Source of the DNA: Trachelipus rathkii
Lineage: Eukaryota > Arthropoda > Malacostraca > Isopoda > Trachelipodidae
DNA length: 20,000 nt
Assembly: GCA_015478945.1 (NCBI GenBank)
Contig: JABUQX010057255.1
Coordinates: forward strand, 1-20,000
Reading direction: 5' to 3'
Shown: positions 1 to 12,480 of the stretch, piece after piece
How positions within the stretch are numbered: the first letter of the stretch is position 1
Layout: each line of letters opens with the position of its first letter
Made by a program: the position numbers and the translations under genes
Notes under the pieces: model-generated
The model's input: only the letters and a program-made list of their open reading frames with translations
Database searches by the model: none
Told to the model about the DNA's origin: nothing

Positions 1-3000
1 AAATCTAACTCGAAGCGTTGCATTGAATTAGTATATAATTATATTTTAACTTTATTTTATTTAAAATTAAGTTTGTGGGTAGGCTATTATTGGATATGTG
101 AAGAATGAAGGTGATTAAGATAAAGAAGTAGGTAAATTAAAGAGTTAGAGTAAATGTATTTAGTATTAGATGATATACATTAGACATTAAAGGTAATATA
201 TGGTAAGTAAGCGCTCGGTCATAGTAAATCTCGGATTAATGTAAATTGATGAAATCGAGAGTGATATATGTGATAAACAATTATACTGTAGGGGCTAAAT
301 GAGGCTACGGTATATTTGATTTAGTAAGTGGCTAAAGGAAGTGTGTGGATTATGTATATAGTAATAGTGAAAGATAAGAATATGTGTTTAAAACTATAGT
401 ATCATAGTAATAATGGTGGAATTAGAAAGAGCGTGATGAATAAGCGTGAGAATATAAGGGTATAAATAAATAGATAGGCTCAGTGGTTGAATGGAACTCA
501 AAGCATATGATAGAAGTTTCAAAGTAAGTATGCTTTAGTATAATATATATATATATTATAAATATATAAGGAGGAAAATATACGAAATAGGTACTTAAAG
601 TGGTGCAATAAGATTATAGCTACGAAACTAAGAAGGTAATAATGTAACAGTTATTTATGGTATAGGAGGATAGTAATGATTGGCATACATAGGGAATAGT
701 GAGAAGCTCTTCTGGAAGGAAGCGCGTGAAAGTTTAAGAATTGAGTAAATATAATAGGGAATTCTGCTTAGAATGAATAGTAGTAAATGTGTGCTTTTAG
801 TCACTGATGTAATGGATGTGAGGGGAGTGGTATGTGAAAGAACACTTCGTGAATAATCTGCTCACATATTAACTAGTATGATTAGATAAGTGTGTTAGTG
901 AATATAGTGTTGTATGGGTTTTGAATGTGTGCATAAGATAATAGAATAGGTATATTTGTAGGGGAATGAGGTATTAATTAGTTAAGAGGTTAGGTAATGG
1001 GTAGTAATAGTGACAAGGTTGATTTATTTTATGAATATGTACGTAAAATATCTGTACAGTAGTATCTAGATTGAATATTTCATATACGTGGATATATGAT
1101 CAAGAGCGAGGCGATGATGGTTGATATTGATTGGGTATTTGGTGAAGTTTAGTTAGTAATAAATAGTCAGTTTTATTAGGTGGTGGTATAATGATTCATA
1201 GGGATTTGGAGGAGAGCTAGTAATAGTAACCTTATATATAAGTGAGTAGTAGGTGAAGAAAAGGGATATACTAGTTAAGAAATTAATTAGGGGTGAATCA
1301 GTTTAATATTGAAGTGTTGTATAGTGGTGAATAGTTATATTATATATTGCCTTGGTACTATATATATTTGTGTGATCGCGATAGTGCGAGATCGAGTGAC
1401 TGATAGGGATACTAAGTGATTATGGTGAAGAACAAGGTGCGTTTAGGAAGTGAGTAGAGGATGTGTGGATCAAATCTTTACAATTGAAACAAATGATATG
1501 AGTATATATAATATGAGGTAGGTAGTAAGTAAGAAATATATAATTATATATTTAAGGTATATTATGGATTTAACATATACATAGTAGTACGTTATAATAG
1601 AGTTAATAAGGGAAGCTATATTACGGTCATGAGATATAGTATTTGTGAATTCATATGAGTTATATGGTGGTAGTGATACTTTACTGATAATTGAGTAGAA
1701 TAAAAGTATGCTATAATATGAAGGATTAGTGAAGCGTGTGGTGTATGATATCAATAGGTGTCTAAAATGTGATTGGATTTAAGTAGTATTAATATAGCGG
1801 AGTTGAGTACATAGGGTTGTGTTTGTATCATTCTAGTGGTTACTTGCGAGATGTGTGTCGCGGTAGTCTAGGTATTTGTTAGGTTTAGGAAGTAAGCTAT
1901 TATACGCATGTGTAGAGATGAGATAATGGTGTTAGATATTAGTGATGGTAAGATATATGGAGATAATAGAGTGGAGGGTGGCCTATCACTCATATTATAG
2001 ATATGCTCAGTGATGATATATTGTATACTAGATAGTAGGCTAAATCTGAATGAGAGTTTTGTAAGGATTGGTAAGGAGATTTATGGGCAGGGCGTTGTAA
2101 ATAGTGAGGTGGTTATGATAAATAAACTGTATAAGTAATATAAGCAGTTAAGAGTTAATGGTTGTGAGTGAGGACAGTCTATCATAGATGTGTATGATTA
2201 TGTGATTTACGATATGGTGTGATGATACTAGTCACTCTGGAGCAAGTGTACCTGAAGTTTAATATTTATACTATGGGTATGTGTTGATTGATAGAAGGGA
2301 ACGGAATGATGCTTAGAGTGTGTAGTGGTAAATGATTTGGTGATATCGGTGTATGAACTAGTTGGCTTCGTGAAACTGCATTTATTTATTAATCGATGTC
2401 CATGACGAATTTTGTACTTGCTGTAAAAAGATACTTGTTATGTTAAGTTTTCTATAGAGTGTGCGCTATAAAAGAGGTGTTACTACAGTCTGATGGGGTT
2501 CTTGTTGTCCCTTTTTGTCGCTCTCATGTGAGTGTGTACTGTGATAATTGAGACCTCTTATAGGTACTATGAATATAAGCGAGTATATATATTACTATAA
2601 AGTGATATTCTAAATGTGATTCAGATGTAACAATCTTAGGGGCATGCCTAGTGTCGTAGAGAATGTATTATAATTAAATATGAGGAATAGCATACGTTAT
2701 TTAGAGAGATGTGTAGTGTATTGAGAGAATAGGGGCTAAATGAGAGATAAATGGAATAAAGTTATAGTTTGATGCATGGTTTAGTGGGTTATTACATGTG
2801 GATAAGGTAGAATGATCGTCGGTATTATGGTTATAAGCAAATGATATAGATGGCGAATGTGTTAGGGTATAACCTGACGGCTGGAGGAGATCACCGAAGA
2901 GAAAGTGGATTTTGAAGTATTCGGTATGAATGATAGTAAATTGTCTGTGGGCTAAAGTAGATAATAGTGAAAAAATAAGAGCATTAGAACAACCTACTAG

Positions 3001-3116
3001 GTGACGAGAAGTATAAGGTGTATACACAGGAAGTGAATGCGGGGATAATTGTAGAGAGAGGATAGTTAGATGTATACTGAGCTTAGGCCCTGGTTCGCTA
3101 TATTTTACTTTCAACT
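1..3116. other. C-depleted (G>C) non-coding domain
   Basis: On the + strand this stretch is composed almost wholly of A, G and T. In many 60-base lines G outnumbers C several-fold, for example about 17 G to 1 C in 61-120. Short words such as TAG, GTA, AGT and ATAG recur everywhere, so + strand frames close within a few codons. The opposite strand has a few longer open frames (for example 2701-3114), but their Ser/Thr/His/Leu/Pro-rich translations are what a C+T-rich strand gives by composition. I recognise no gene or RNA. The skew fades from about 3060-3120. Confidence 0.7.
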
Positions 3117-3972
3117 AAACAGACAGTTTTGTTGTCAAGGGATTACAAAAAGACACATAACATTCTTGTGAGATCGTATCGCGTTCGCCAGAGTCACATA
3201 TCGATTCACCGTTTAGTTACGTGTGTAGAGTGGTCTGAGTTGTCTTCATAGCTGCACTGACACGTCGTATCCTTGTGATCGGTTCCTCTTCTGCATACCA
3301 GTAGAGAGCTGAGTGGAGTTACATTATATTTCACTAATCTGAACAATTATTAATAGTAGATTAACTTATGCATCATCTGCTTGTCCAGGTTCATAGGAGG
3401 GGAGGGACGGTATCAAATCGTGCTTTTCGGAGTCATTTACACATTTTACAGTATATTATGTATGTTACTGAATTAAGACCAAGGCCCTAACAAATCGTCA
3501 TCACTTGACATTTTCTTATTACAAACGATAGACACTAATACACAAAAATCTATATATGGTTCGCTAAAGCGCAGAATTCCTTCCGCGAAATTACCTAAAA
3601 TTTGGCAAGTACACGAGAGAAAAGCAAACCACGCAAAGAGATAAAAGTAAATTATACGAGTGGTTAAGTATATAGAAAATATGTCTTATCAATAGATAAA
3701 CTCCCAACCAATAATATAATTAATAGACTGTATATTTAAGATAATGAAATTATATCCGAAGGTACAGAGTAGCAAGATTAAGAAAGCAATTTGTATCCTA
3801 GCCTGCATAGAATGGATGCTGTAGATTGGAATTAAGATATCTATTTACTGAAGAAATAATATCTAAATATAACATTTAATAGATATTCTATTAGTGAAAT
3901 CAAGACTTACTGTAGGCCTCAATAACTAGAGATATGACATAGAATGTTTATAAAGCATCCTCTTAAGCTAGC
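3117..3972. other. Spacer, transition out of the skewed domain
   Basis: Base use becomes balanced on both strands and then A-rich with C exceeding G (from about 3480). No open frame of note and no RNA-like fold is visible. One short G-rich run at 3396-3410 has four GG-or-longer blocks and could in principle form a two-tetrad quadruplex. Otherwise I see nothing here. Confidence 0.5.
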
Positions 3973-4016
3973 AAATATATATATATATTAAATATATATT
4001 AATATATAATATATAT

Positions 4017-4047
<31 letters not shown>

Positions 4048-4083
4048 TATAATATATATATATAATTATTATAATATATATAA
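3973..4083. repeat. TA-rich repeat island
   Basis: About 110 bp composed only of A and T, built from TATA runs broken by AA or TT steps. It is an imperfect, compound TA repeat that is highly self-complementary and could extrude as cruciforms. It lies inside a wider AT-rich, C>G stretch. Confidence 0.9.
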
Positions 4084-4740
4084 TCGATAATTAATTCATA
4101 TATCTTAGTATAGATTGCAATTTTCTTTATATATATATTACGAACGCTTAACTTATGATTAATTCGAACTCAATTGGAGAGTGTTACTAATAAATGAACA
4201 TGGAAAATAAAATATAATGGTATAAATAATCAAAACTCTTATTAATTTATATGAGTATTCACTATAATCTACATAATCAATATATGAATTACTAGGTATA
4301 AAATATATCTCACTTATATATATATTATATAATACATAAATAGCATAAAAATAACAAAATTTACATATATTACTCTAAAAATACTTAACTTTCTTTGATA
4401 TTTCATTATCCTTCAATATTTATATATCATTATACTCCGTTTTATTTTATCAAAATACACACATAAAAAAAAAAAGCTAAATACAGAGACAAGACATTAG
4501 TTGTGTAACTCCTATAGATACACTAAGGTTACATTTTTTACGGTGAAGTATTATAGCTAGAACTTAGATCAATTGACATACTAATACGATTCAACACTGC
4601 TTCTTATAAATGTAATTTCTAACAGAGAATTAAAAATGTGACAGGGTTCAGTAAAGAACGCATTCCACAATATATAGATTAGTTTTGATACCATTAATAA
4701 GGAGAAACTTATCATTCAAATACACATCGTCCTTGTTCAT
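4084..4740. other. AT-rich spacer
   Basis: Very AT-rich DNA with C exceeding G on the + strand and short poly-A runs, for example an 11-A run around 4466-4476. I see no coding frame, tRNA-like fold or repeat unit beyond short TATA tracts. Confidence 0.5.
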
Positions 4741-4743
4741 AGT

Positions 4744-4780
4744 CCTCATAACCTCAATCAGAAAGGACCGATTGATGAGG
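4744..4780. other. Hairpin (11 bp with a 5-nt bulge)
   Basis: CCTCA (4744-4748) and TCAATC (4754-4759) pair with GATTGA (4770-4775) and TGAGG (4776-4780). That leaves a five-base bulge on the 5' side and a ten-base loop. No T-run follows, so it is not a factor-independent terminator. Confidence 0.6.
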
Positions 4781-7140
4781 ATCATAGTATTAGGATAAGA
4801 ATCAGATTCGAATTACTATGTGGATCTCTTTCACACAAATTGGGTATGCCAATCATCAGAATCTACGCAACAGTAGTGTGGCAATTGTACGATTTAGAAG
4901 AGATTGCGATCATTATATAAATTGAATGGATTTATCTCTCTTCAGATGGAGGTTTACAGAACTCTATAAAACTATAACATTATAAGTGAATGCTCATTAC
5001 TCCCCATACTGAGATAGCGTGTACGACATTACAATGAGTGTCTACAATATTTTCTGGAGGGATATAATGATGGTAGCGTCATTCTCTCCAATACTCACTG
5101 GCTCTTGCTGTATACATTTTTATTTACTATAGATCCTCCTACTACGGTGGTGTATTATTCCTTGCTTCATACACGTGTATCGCTAGATATAGATATTTTT
5201 GAAGTTTTTGGTCGTGTAAGATGGTGATGTGTGTGTTACGTTTTTATATTTCAGTATATGAGAGCTATTATGCATCTTCCACTACTTGAGGGCGTGTGAT
5301 ATCTTACTATGCCTAAGGGCATTTGTATAGGTTGAGCGTTCCTGGGATAGGCCAAGTATTTTGTGAGTAGAGGTGTAATACCTAAACGATTGAGCACTTG
5401 CAGCTGCTCATGATTGTAGGGGGATAAGCATTAAGGGCATTAATTGGGGTAATTATAAATATGTTAGGAGAGTTTTCTATAAATATATAGTACCTATCAT
5501 ACTGGGGTAGTGGAATGACATTATAAGTGAGGCAATTAATTATGATAGGATTACATAGTATATATAATATAACTTTATATATATATATAACATAAAGTAA
5601 TATTATATAAGCATAAATTCAAAGTCTTAGTTAATTATTGTTTATCATATTTTATGTCGGCTTAGTGTAAAACAACTTTATTTCATAACTATTATCCAAT
5701 TGTATATTATAACTTTACGGGAAGGTAGATGACGCATCTCAGTATCTTCTACTATCTATGTTGTCGTGCTAGGCAATTACATTCATGTACACACAATCAT
5801 CGCTCTTCAGCTCACAGATACTTCCCTCTGGAGGCTCCTTTATTGTGAGATATATTCTTCTTGCATAGCCTGACGTCTGTGAATTATCATTGATATTATC
5901 TCTCTGCAGATTGTGTGACATATCAGATTAATTCTGACTCATGTGGCAGATTTCCTGTCTCGAGATTTAGGTGGCTATTTACTGAGTGGACTGTTACGTA
6001 TGTGCTTTTTATTTTGATACTTAATCCTCACTTCTTCTGGATAGCCTTTTTGGATAAGTGGCTGTATTGGGTGATTTAGGAGTTTTACTGCTCTCGCAAA
6101 CGGTCTTCCATCATGTTTATAGTGTAGTGGAATGTAATACTTGTAGATAGATTGTGATTTATTGTCCATTAGTTGATTATCAGGACACTAATAAGGTTCT
6201 ATTTAACATAATAATAATCTAGTATACGGTTTGTTGTGTTTTGGAGTAGTGTGTTCGCAGGGTGTACAGGGACCTTTTCACGCCACAGGGATGTTGCTAT
6301 AGTTGATAGTGATAAGTAATCTACAACTATAGGGTAATTGCTCGCATGATAACAATATCTTATAATATACTCATTGTGAAATCTTGTAGAGAGTAAGATA
6401 GTTGTGATGTATGATCATCAACCAGATAATTTATTATGTTCTAAATATATAGTGTATATGTTCAGTTTCTATCATCAGGTAGACTTAAATAAGGTTAACA
6501 CATCTCGTGTGGTATCTACGAAGTTTAAGATTCTGGTATTGTGTGAGATGGTGCGTGAAGGCAGAGAATAGTTATCGTGCATGAGATAAGGTATATGTGA
6601 TGACTTACTATATTCTGCGTGTGAAGATAGTGCTCTGTAATCATTCGACAGTGTCTAGAGTATATGTGCTTATTGCAACCTGCAGCAGTAAACCATGATA
6701 ATGAGACATTGTATCGTTAATGTGTAATATCTTTGTGAATCTGGATGACACACATCTTCGCGCTAATGCTTTTCGGTGATTGAGTCTCCGAACTGTATTA
6801 GTCATATTCCTTTCTAGGAGGATCCTCGATAGTATTGTATAGAGCTGAGTATGACCATAGGTGTCTTGTAATTGATGTCTGTGTTACTGTATACATATCA
6901 TCTCCGCTGCATCCGTTACGAGATATCATACTCTATAATGTCTATAGATGAGAAACTACGTGAATTAGGGACCAATAGTGCCAATGATGAGTTTGAGATA
7001 GTCCTTCTGCTAGATATATACTAGAGTGAAAAAATGCTATGTGTCGAGTCTACGCTCCGATCTGTGTGTGTGATATAACGTGATATATTGTCCTCCCTGA
7101 GTCTAGGGTACGATTTTCAGTTTTCTCTCGATATCGTCTA
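4781..7140. other. Unannotatable spacer with scattered short hairpins
   Basis: Mixed-composition DNA with slight T and G excess from about 5100. Frames are short; the longest, 64 codons on the - strand at 5975-6169, resembles nothing I know. I see no tRNA, rRNA or recognisable transposon end. The one clear structure is the inverted repeat at 6297-6332, listed separately. Confidence 0.45.
6297..6332. other. Perfect 9-bp inverted repeat
   Basis: CTATAGTTG (6297-6305) is followed after 18 bases by its exact reverse complement CAACTATAG (6324-6332). A chance origin is possible in 20 kb; there is no flanking gene to regulate. Confidence 0.6.
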
Positions 7141-9560
7141 CATGTAATATAAGTTCAAAACAAACTGAAATAGTAGATGTTAGATACATAAATTTGGGTG
7201 TATATATGTGCGAGATAAAATTTTATAGAAAGTTTTTTAAAATTATGTATATGAAGTTATATTTAGTTTTTTGATAGTGTAGACGTCGTACCAAATTCAC
7301 ATGGAATATTATATCTGATTATGACTTAAATGTTCCATTTCTCCGTCACTCTATTTAAATTTTTTTCATTACTCTTAAAAAAAGTTTTTTAAGATTTATC
7401 GACCTCTTCTCATATTGTAATTAATCATTATATCTTAAATGGTGTGATTAGTATATCCTTTATCTATATTTAGGTGATCTACTTATATTTATTATAGATA
7501 ATTATGTAAATTTATACTATTAACTTTTGCTGGCCTATTATAGGTAGTCATCACAATGCCTTTTCTTTAGCTTAGACGCATATATGGCAAATATATGTTG
7601 AAGTAACAGCCCTCTACAATGATAGGCATGAAACTTGTGTGATAAGCTATAAATAGAATCCTATGAGCCAGTAATTTATCAACAGAATTCACTTATGGCA
7701 AGAGATTGTTTTATTTGATGAAAACGTTTTTTATCAATGAATTTTCTATACCATTTTGAAGGAACGATGAATTTTATTACTTAACCTGATTAAATACAGT
7801 AAATAAAAATGGTATCTTTACAAAGGGTAAAATATGAATAGTTCTCAGTTATGTAATATTTCATAATTCATTATTATTAATAATTGATAATAATTATTAA
7901 GGATAGTTTCCTACTTATATGAGTTATTTTAGTTATAGTTTTAATATTATATTAAATAAATATTTATCTGTAGAACTGCTATTTAATCTTTATAAAATGT
8001 CAATGGAATCAAGACAGAACCAAAAGTAGATTATCTTGAATTACATGTTGCTGTTGTGAAAATTATGTAAATTTTAAATAAAAAATATTGTTGTCTGATA
8101 GAGTTCATAGTTCCTAGCATGTGAATCTTGAATGAGCTAGTATCTTACTCAGAAAAGCTGCATGAATTTCAGTGACAATTCAGAGACAATATTTAAAGCA
8201 TTTGACACTTTATATATCAAAAGTGAAGTGTAATTACGAGGGTCAAGTAGTTAACGATTTGTTCTCGCAACCACCATTAAAACCTTATACATTTAATTAA
8301 GAAGTCAGATTATTTCTTTTATTATAATTGAAGTTGTCTTGAATAGTGTTTCACTTTAAGTGGGGTACATTTTGCCGTATTAGCTATCTATATATATATA
8401 TAGGGTGGAATGGTTTAAACACTTATATATCATATATATACTTATATTATATATATATATTTTTTTTTATATATAAATAGTTTTAATAATATTTTACTCA
8501 TTTATACGGGTAATTTATAATTTCTTTGATATATACCGTAATTTATATCTAATATTGACAACATATACTATTTCAATTATGCAGTGATAGATATGACCTA
8601 CTCATGTAAAGATAACCTAGTTACAATAAAGAAGTAGGTGTTCAGGTGACTTTATTGTACACCATTTGTATATGAATACATTTATATCTGGTTATTTATT
8701 ATGATTGTTGTAAGATGTGGCGTATTCCGCGAATATACACCTATAGAAGTATCTAATCTGTCCATTACTTGAATACCATATTTACAAGTGAGTAATAAGA
8801 GGTAGATAGTTCAAATAAACCTACGGAAGAAGTTGAGTTTACGTATGTATAACAGTTAATTATATTCTGATAGTTTTGATAGTAATAGGTAGTAGAGTGT
8901 CTCTAACGGTGTGAACGCTATATACTTCTTATATATAGCATGTATAGAAAAAATAAATTATTTTTATTTGTTGTAAAAGTTAAATTTGCTTCTCATATAT
9001 AGTAATATAATATAATAAATTATCTTTATATTTTTTTTTAATAATATATTAAGTATGCAGATGTATATATATATAATAAATTTATGATAAAATAAAATTT
9101 ATTATAACTTTTATTACTACAAATTAGCTATTCTGTGTGATTTAATAATATTATATAGATATATATAATAATATAAGTTAAGTACTTGTTTATTACCCTA
9201 CCTTAGTACTAATATTTAATTTTACAACTCACTATTATAATACTTGTATTTATAAATATTTATATATTAATAATAAAATTATTATCACTATATATAGTTA
9301 CATAATCATTAGATGAAACTATTAATTTCAATGACCTATTATAATATCCCTTTAATATATCAGCATAGTGACTTACACTTTCCCTACTCAATTTATTTCA
9401 ATTTTACTTATTTGAACGTTAGAACTATTTTCTAAAATAATTAATACTAAAATAATATTTAAGTTAATAAATATTTATTTAATATTATTTCTTCGTGTCT
9501 ATTCTTTAACATAAGGAAGGTTTAATTTGACGCATATAATATATAACATTCTTCTAATTG
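7141..9560. other. Very AT-rich spacer with short TA tracts
   Basis: Long A/T runs dominate. They include TA tracts at about 8387-8403 and 8423-8480 (with a T-run inside), and A+T-only stretches around 9000-9300. AT-only fold-backs occur, for example CTTAAAAAA/TTTTTTAAG at 7374-7393 and TTAATAATT/AATTATTAA at 7877-7900, and are expected in such DNA. No gene, RNA or repeat family is recognisable. It could act as easily unwound or matrix-attachment-type DNA, but composition alone cannot show that. Confidence 0.5.
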
Positions 9561-10615
9561 GATTGTATTTTTTGCTTAATCTCATTTCGTGTATTTTCTA
9601 TGTGTTCATCTTTTATTAAAAATCACAAACAAGCGATACAGATCTACATTTGCTTCGCTTTTTCTTTGCTTCCTTATCAATTGATAGTGTTTATTCATAT
9701 TCTTAGATACGGACTATCTAGTACGTGTGTTATTTTTGTTAGCTTAACTTTATATAGTTTTGATCTAGCTTTTAGATGTTTCACTAGAGGGATAGGAAAA
9801 AATGTTTTTTTATCGTGCTCGTAATCTTTTGGTAGAATTTTCTCTGATAATCATGGTTGTATAGCTTCAACCAGGATTCAGCTTCATCTTGCTGCTGACT
9901 GGATAATTCGGCTGCCACTATAAGCAAATAGTGCTGTGTTATGTACTTATAATAATACTGAAGCTGACGATATCAGTAGCTTAACTTATAACTATAAGTG
10001 TTTGTGAATATTATGTATCGATAATACTACTAATATATATATATTATCTCACTGTGCTACTGTTAATATAATAGGTCAAAGATTTTCATTTACAGAGAAT
10101 ATCACTCCAGTAACATATAAAATAAATAATGAATTAGTTACATATAATTGTTTAATATGGTACGCCCTATTATCATTCACAGATTTAGTGTCGCCTTATT
10201 TATATTAATATATCATTAATAGTGTGATTGATATTAGATAAGATAGCAACAACATCTTGCTCTTAGAACCGTTTATAAAATGCAGGGTGGTGTGATAAGT
10301 TATTCTATTTTCATTTCTCTGTGTACTCAAATATAGGCATACTTTCATCCACCTATTTTCACGTAATCATTACTAATCTATGTTATTGTAGATAAAATGT
10401 ACCTAGTAATTAAATCTATAACCTATATATATATCATAATTATTTATATCCTCTATACGTGATATGACAAGAGAAATGTGTATATATTACAGATGATATA
10501 TCAGCTTATATTATATATTGAATTATCAATATATTTATTGTATATCTAAAAAAATAATTTATCAATATTTTATTTTCTCACTTCTAAAAAATTAAATTTA
10601 TTTATTATAAATTAT
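9561..10615. other. T-rich spacer
   Basis: T-leaning AT-rich DNA. An 88-codon + strand open frame at 9558-9824 encodes a Phe/Leu/Ile/Ser-rich, Cys-containing stretch, as any T-rich strand would. It shows no conserved motif, so I do not call it a gene. A small 6-bp hairpin (TGGTTG/CAACCA, about 9854-9873) is the only other structure noticed. Confidence 0.45.
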
Positions 10616-10651
10616 ACATATATATATATATCTATAGTATATATATATACA
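10616..10651. repeat. Short TA-repeat tract
   Basis: Two runs of alternating A and T separated by a short interruption containing CTATAG. It closes the 7.1-10.65 kb AT-rich zone, after which more balanced DNA begins. Confidence 0.8.
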
Positions 10652-11289
10652 CCCTCTCAGAACACCAATGCCATTGATGAAGATGTGTGTAGTCTGGAAC
10701 TAGGAATAAGAGTTATATTATCAGTTTGCATGTAATTCGTGAGGAGATCTATTATATAGGAAGCTGTTTACTCTATATTGGGTTCCTTATTTTTCCGAGC
10801 TCCTTTTGCTGTATTCTGTGAACAATAGATAATTTTGATGGACTATGCACGTATTCGCAACTTTTTTTTCACACTCTTTTGTGTCAATAATGATAAATTT
10901 CGATTTCATGTTCTATACATTGTGTGCATTGTGTAAACTAATAAGTCGAGATAGTCTAAGATGATAATGTCGTAACTCTCCGTGTGAACCCTTGAGGTAC
11001 CATCATTTTTTCTATCCCTTGCTGCATACACGTAATGTTCTGTGACATTTCATCAGTCTAGACTTGCGTATAGTATCCGATCTACACGTGTACATCCTAG
11101 TTTAATACCCGTGGGAATAGTAATTATTCTTTAAATTTCTCTATTTTGCATTTTCTTTTAGACTCGTATATTTTTTATAATAATATATCTCTATAATATA
11201 ATCTACCCTGGGTAGCTTAGGTTTTTGTCTGTGAAAAATAATTTGATATGTTGAATTTTCGGAAAAATCATATGTGTATAAAGAAAATA
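10652..11289. other. Spacer between TA tracts
   Basis: T-rich, mixed-composition DNA. There is no open frame of interest, no tRNA-like fold and no recognised element. Confidence 0.45.
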
Positions 11290-11513
11290 GTAATTATTAA
11301 TATATATTTATATATATAATATATATTATAATATTATATATATATATATATATATTTAATTAATATTATATATATAATATATTTTATATATTATATATTA
11401 TATATATAATAAATATATTAATATTATATTATATATATTAATCATTATTAATATAAATATATATACTATATATATTAATTATATATATATTATTATATAT
11501 ATTATAAATATAT
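11290..11513. repeat. Large compound TA-rich island (left of pair)
   Basis: About 220 bp of virtually only A and T, made of TATATA and AATATATTA blocks with frequent local palindromes. A second island of similar length and make-up follows after 220 bp of normal sequence. Confidence 0.9.
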
Positions 11514-11734
11514 TGTGGGAATTTTTGGCTATTGCTATGCTAGCCACTAGCGCTAGGATTGGTAAATATCTTTTTAAGCGAAATATCAAATATGCCTTAA
11601 TTAAGTAGATTTTAAAAATAATTTAGGCTTTGGATCTATTTTTAACATCAATGTATCGATGTTGTTTCTTACATCCAAGCATCTGTATACTCGGAACTGA
11701 TCAACTGAATCAGAAAGTGAAAAAAAAATGTTTG
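11514..11734. other. Ordinary-composition segment enclosed by TA islands
   Basis: This short insert has normal base use between two TA islands. It holds a small hairpin, AACATC/GATGTT with an 8-base loop (about 11646-11665), and a nine-A run near its right end. An open frame at 11630-11848 runs straight into the TA repeat as Ile/Tyr codons, which argues against a gene. Confidence 0.5.
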
Positions 11735-11737
11735 ATA

Positions 11738-11781
<44 letters not shown>

Positions 11782-11965
11782 TATTATATATTATATATTA
11801 TATTATTATATTATATATATTTTTATTTATATAAAAATTATAAATTAATTATCTATATATATATTATATATAATATATTATATATAATATATATATTATA
11901 TTAATATTATATATATATATATATATATTATTATAATATTATATATATATCTATATATATATATA
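11735..11965. repeat. Large compound TA-rich island (right of pair)
   Basis: About 230 bp of almost pure A and T, including a run of uninterrupted TA dinucleotides near 11750-11773. It ends abruptly at 11965, where balanced sequence starts. Confidence 0.9.
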
Positions 11966-12000
11966 GGTAGTAAATGAGTTAGACCATTTTTCAAATCTGG

Positions 12001-12116
12001 TGCAAAAAAATCGCTGAAAAACCCAAAACAGGGTTTTTTGTTTTTTTTCTGAAAAAAAAAAAACGAAAAAACTAAATCCTAAGTAGTTATGGTAGTTTTT
12101 TCAAAAAAAAACATTT
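12001..12116. repeat. A/T-homopolymer fold-back element
   Basis: AAAAACCC (12017-12024) pairs with GGGTTTTT (12031-12038) across a six-base loop. The adjoining T-runs (12034-12048) can pair instead with the A-run and C-GA-run at 12052-12072, and more T6/A9 blocks follow at 12096-12111. The whole piece is a set of alternating poly-T and poly-A blocks able to adopt competing hairpins. It begins just to the right of a TA island and leads into a GC-balanced block, so it may be one edge of an old mobile element. I do not recognise a family. Confidence 0.55.
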
Positions 12117-12480
12117 TTGGGCAAGCATACCCTGTGTTGTTGTTTGCGGCTACCACAAGTATTCCTGCTGACAAACATGTATGCCAGCCAGAAAGGAATA
12201 CTCACCACCTATATATTGATGGGTGTATTTAATTTTTGAAGCACGCGGAATTTGTCCCCGGAACGAAACAGTCAGAGAAGGAAGTGTGACCATTTGTGAG
12301 GTGTGGGTCTCTTCGCACCAGACAGGACAGTAACATGTGCTTGCAAATGCCAAATGGTTCTAATATAGATAGAGCCTTACCTGTCATTAATTTCTTCATT
12401 CCTCCAGAACCTCACCCACGATGGGGTAGAAACCAACAGCAAAGCTCAAATTTTTTGCCTTGCACATGTCAACTAAGCTA
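12117..12480. other. GC-balanced block, possible old transposon relic
   Basis: Base use is clearly richer in G+C than both flanks. A perfect 9-bp inverted repeat, AGTATTCCT (12158-12166) and AGGAATACT (12194-12202), encloses a 27-base loop with an inner GCTG/CAGC pair. Short frames exist on both strands (- strand 12150-12353; + strand 12296-12481) and overlap each other. Neither shows a known motif, and their termini do not extend past the block. It may be a decayed repeat or an exon fragment; sequence alone does not decide. Confidence 0.35.

Noticed and set aside
1470..1754. 94-codon open frame on the - strand
   Set aside because: Ile/Tyr/Ser-rich translation in skewed AT-rich DNA, with no domain or recognisable start context.
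2701..3114. 137-codon open frame on the - strand
   Set aside because: It lies in DNA where the - strand is rich in C and T and poor in G, which removes many TAG and TGA stops. The translation is Ser/Thr/His/Leu/Pro-heavy with no motif, as composition predicts.
7152..7160. GTTCAAAAC, which fits the B-box pattern
   Set aside because: No anticodon arm, A box or acceptor pairing is visible around it. The pattern is loose enough to occur by chance.
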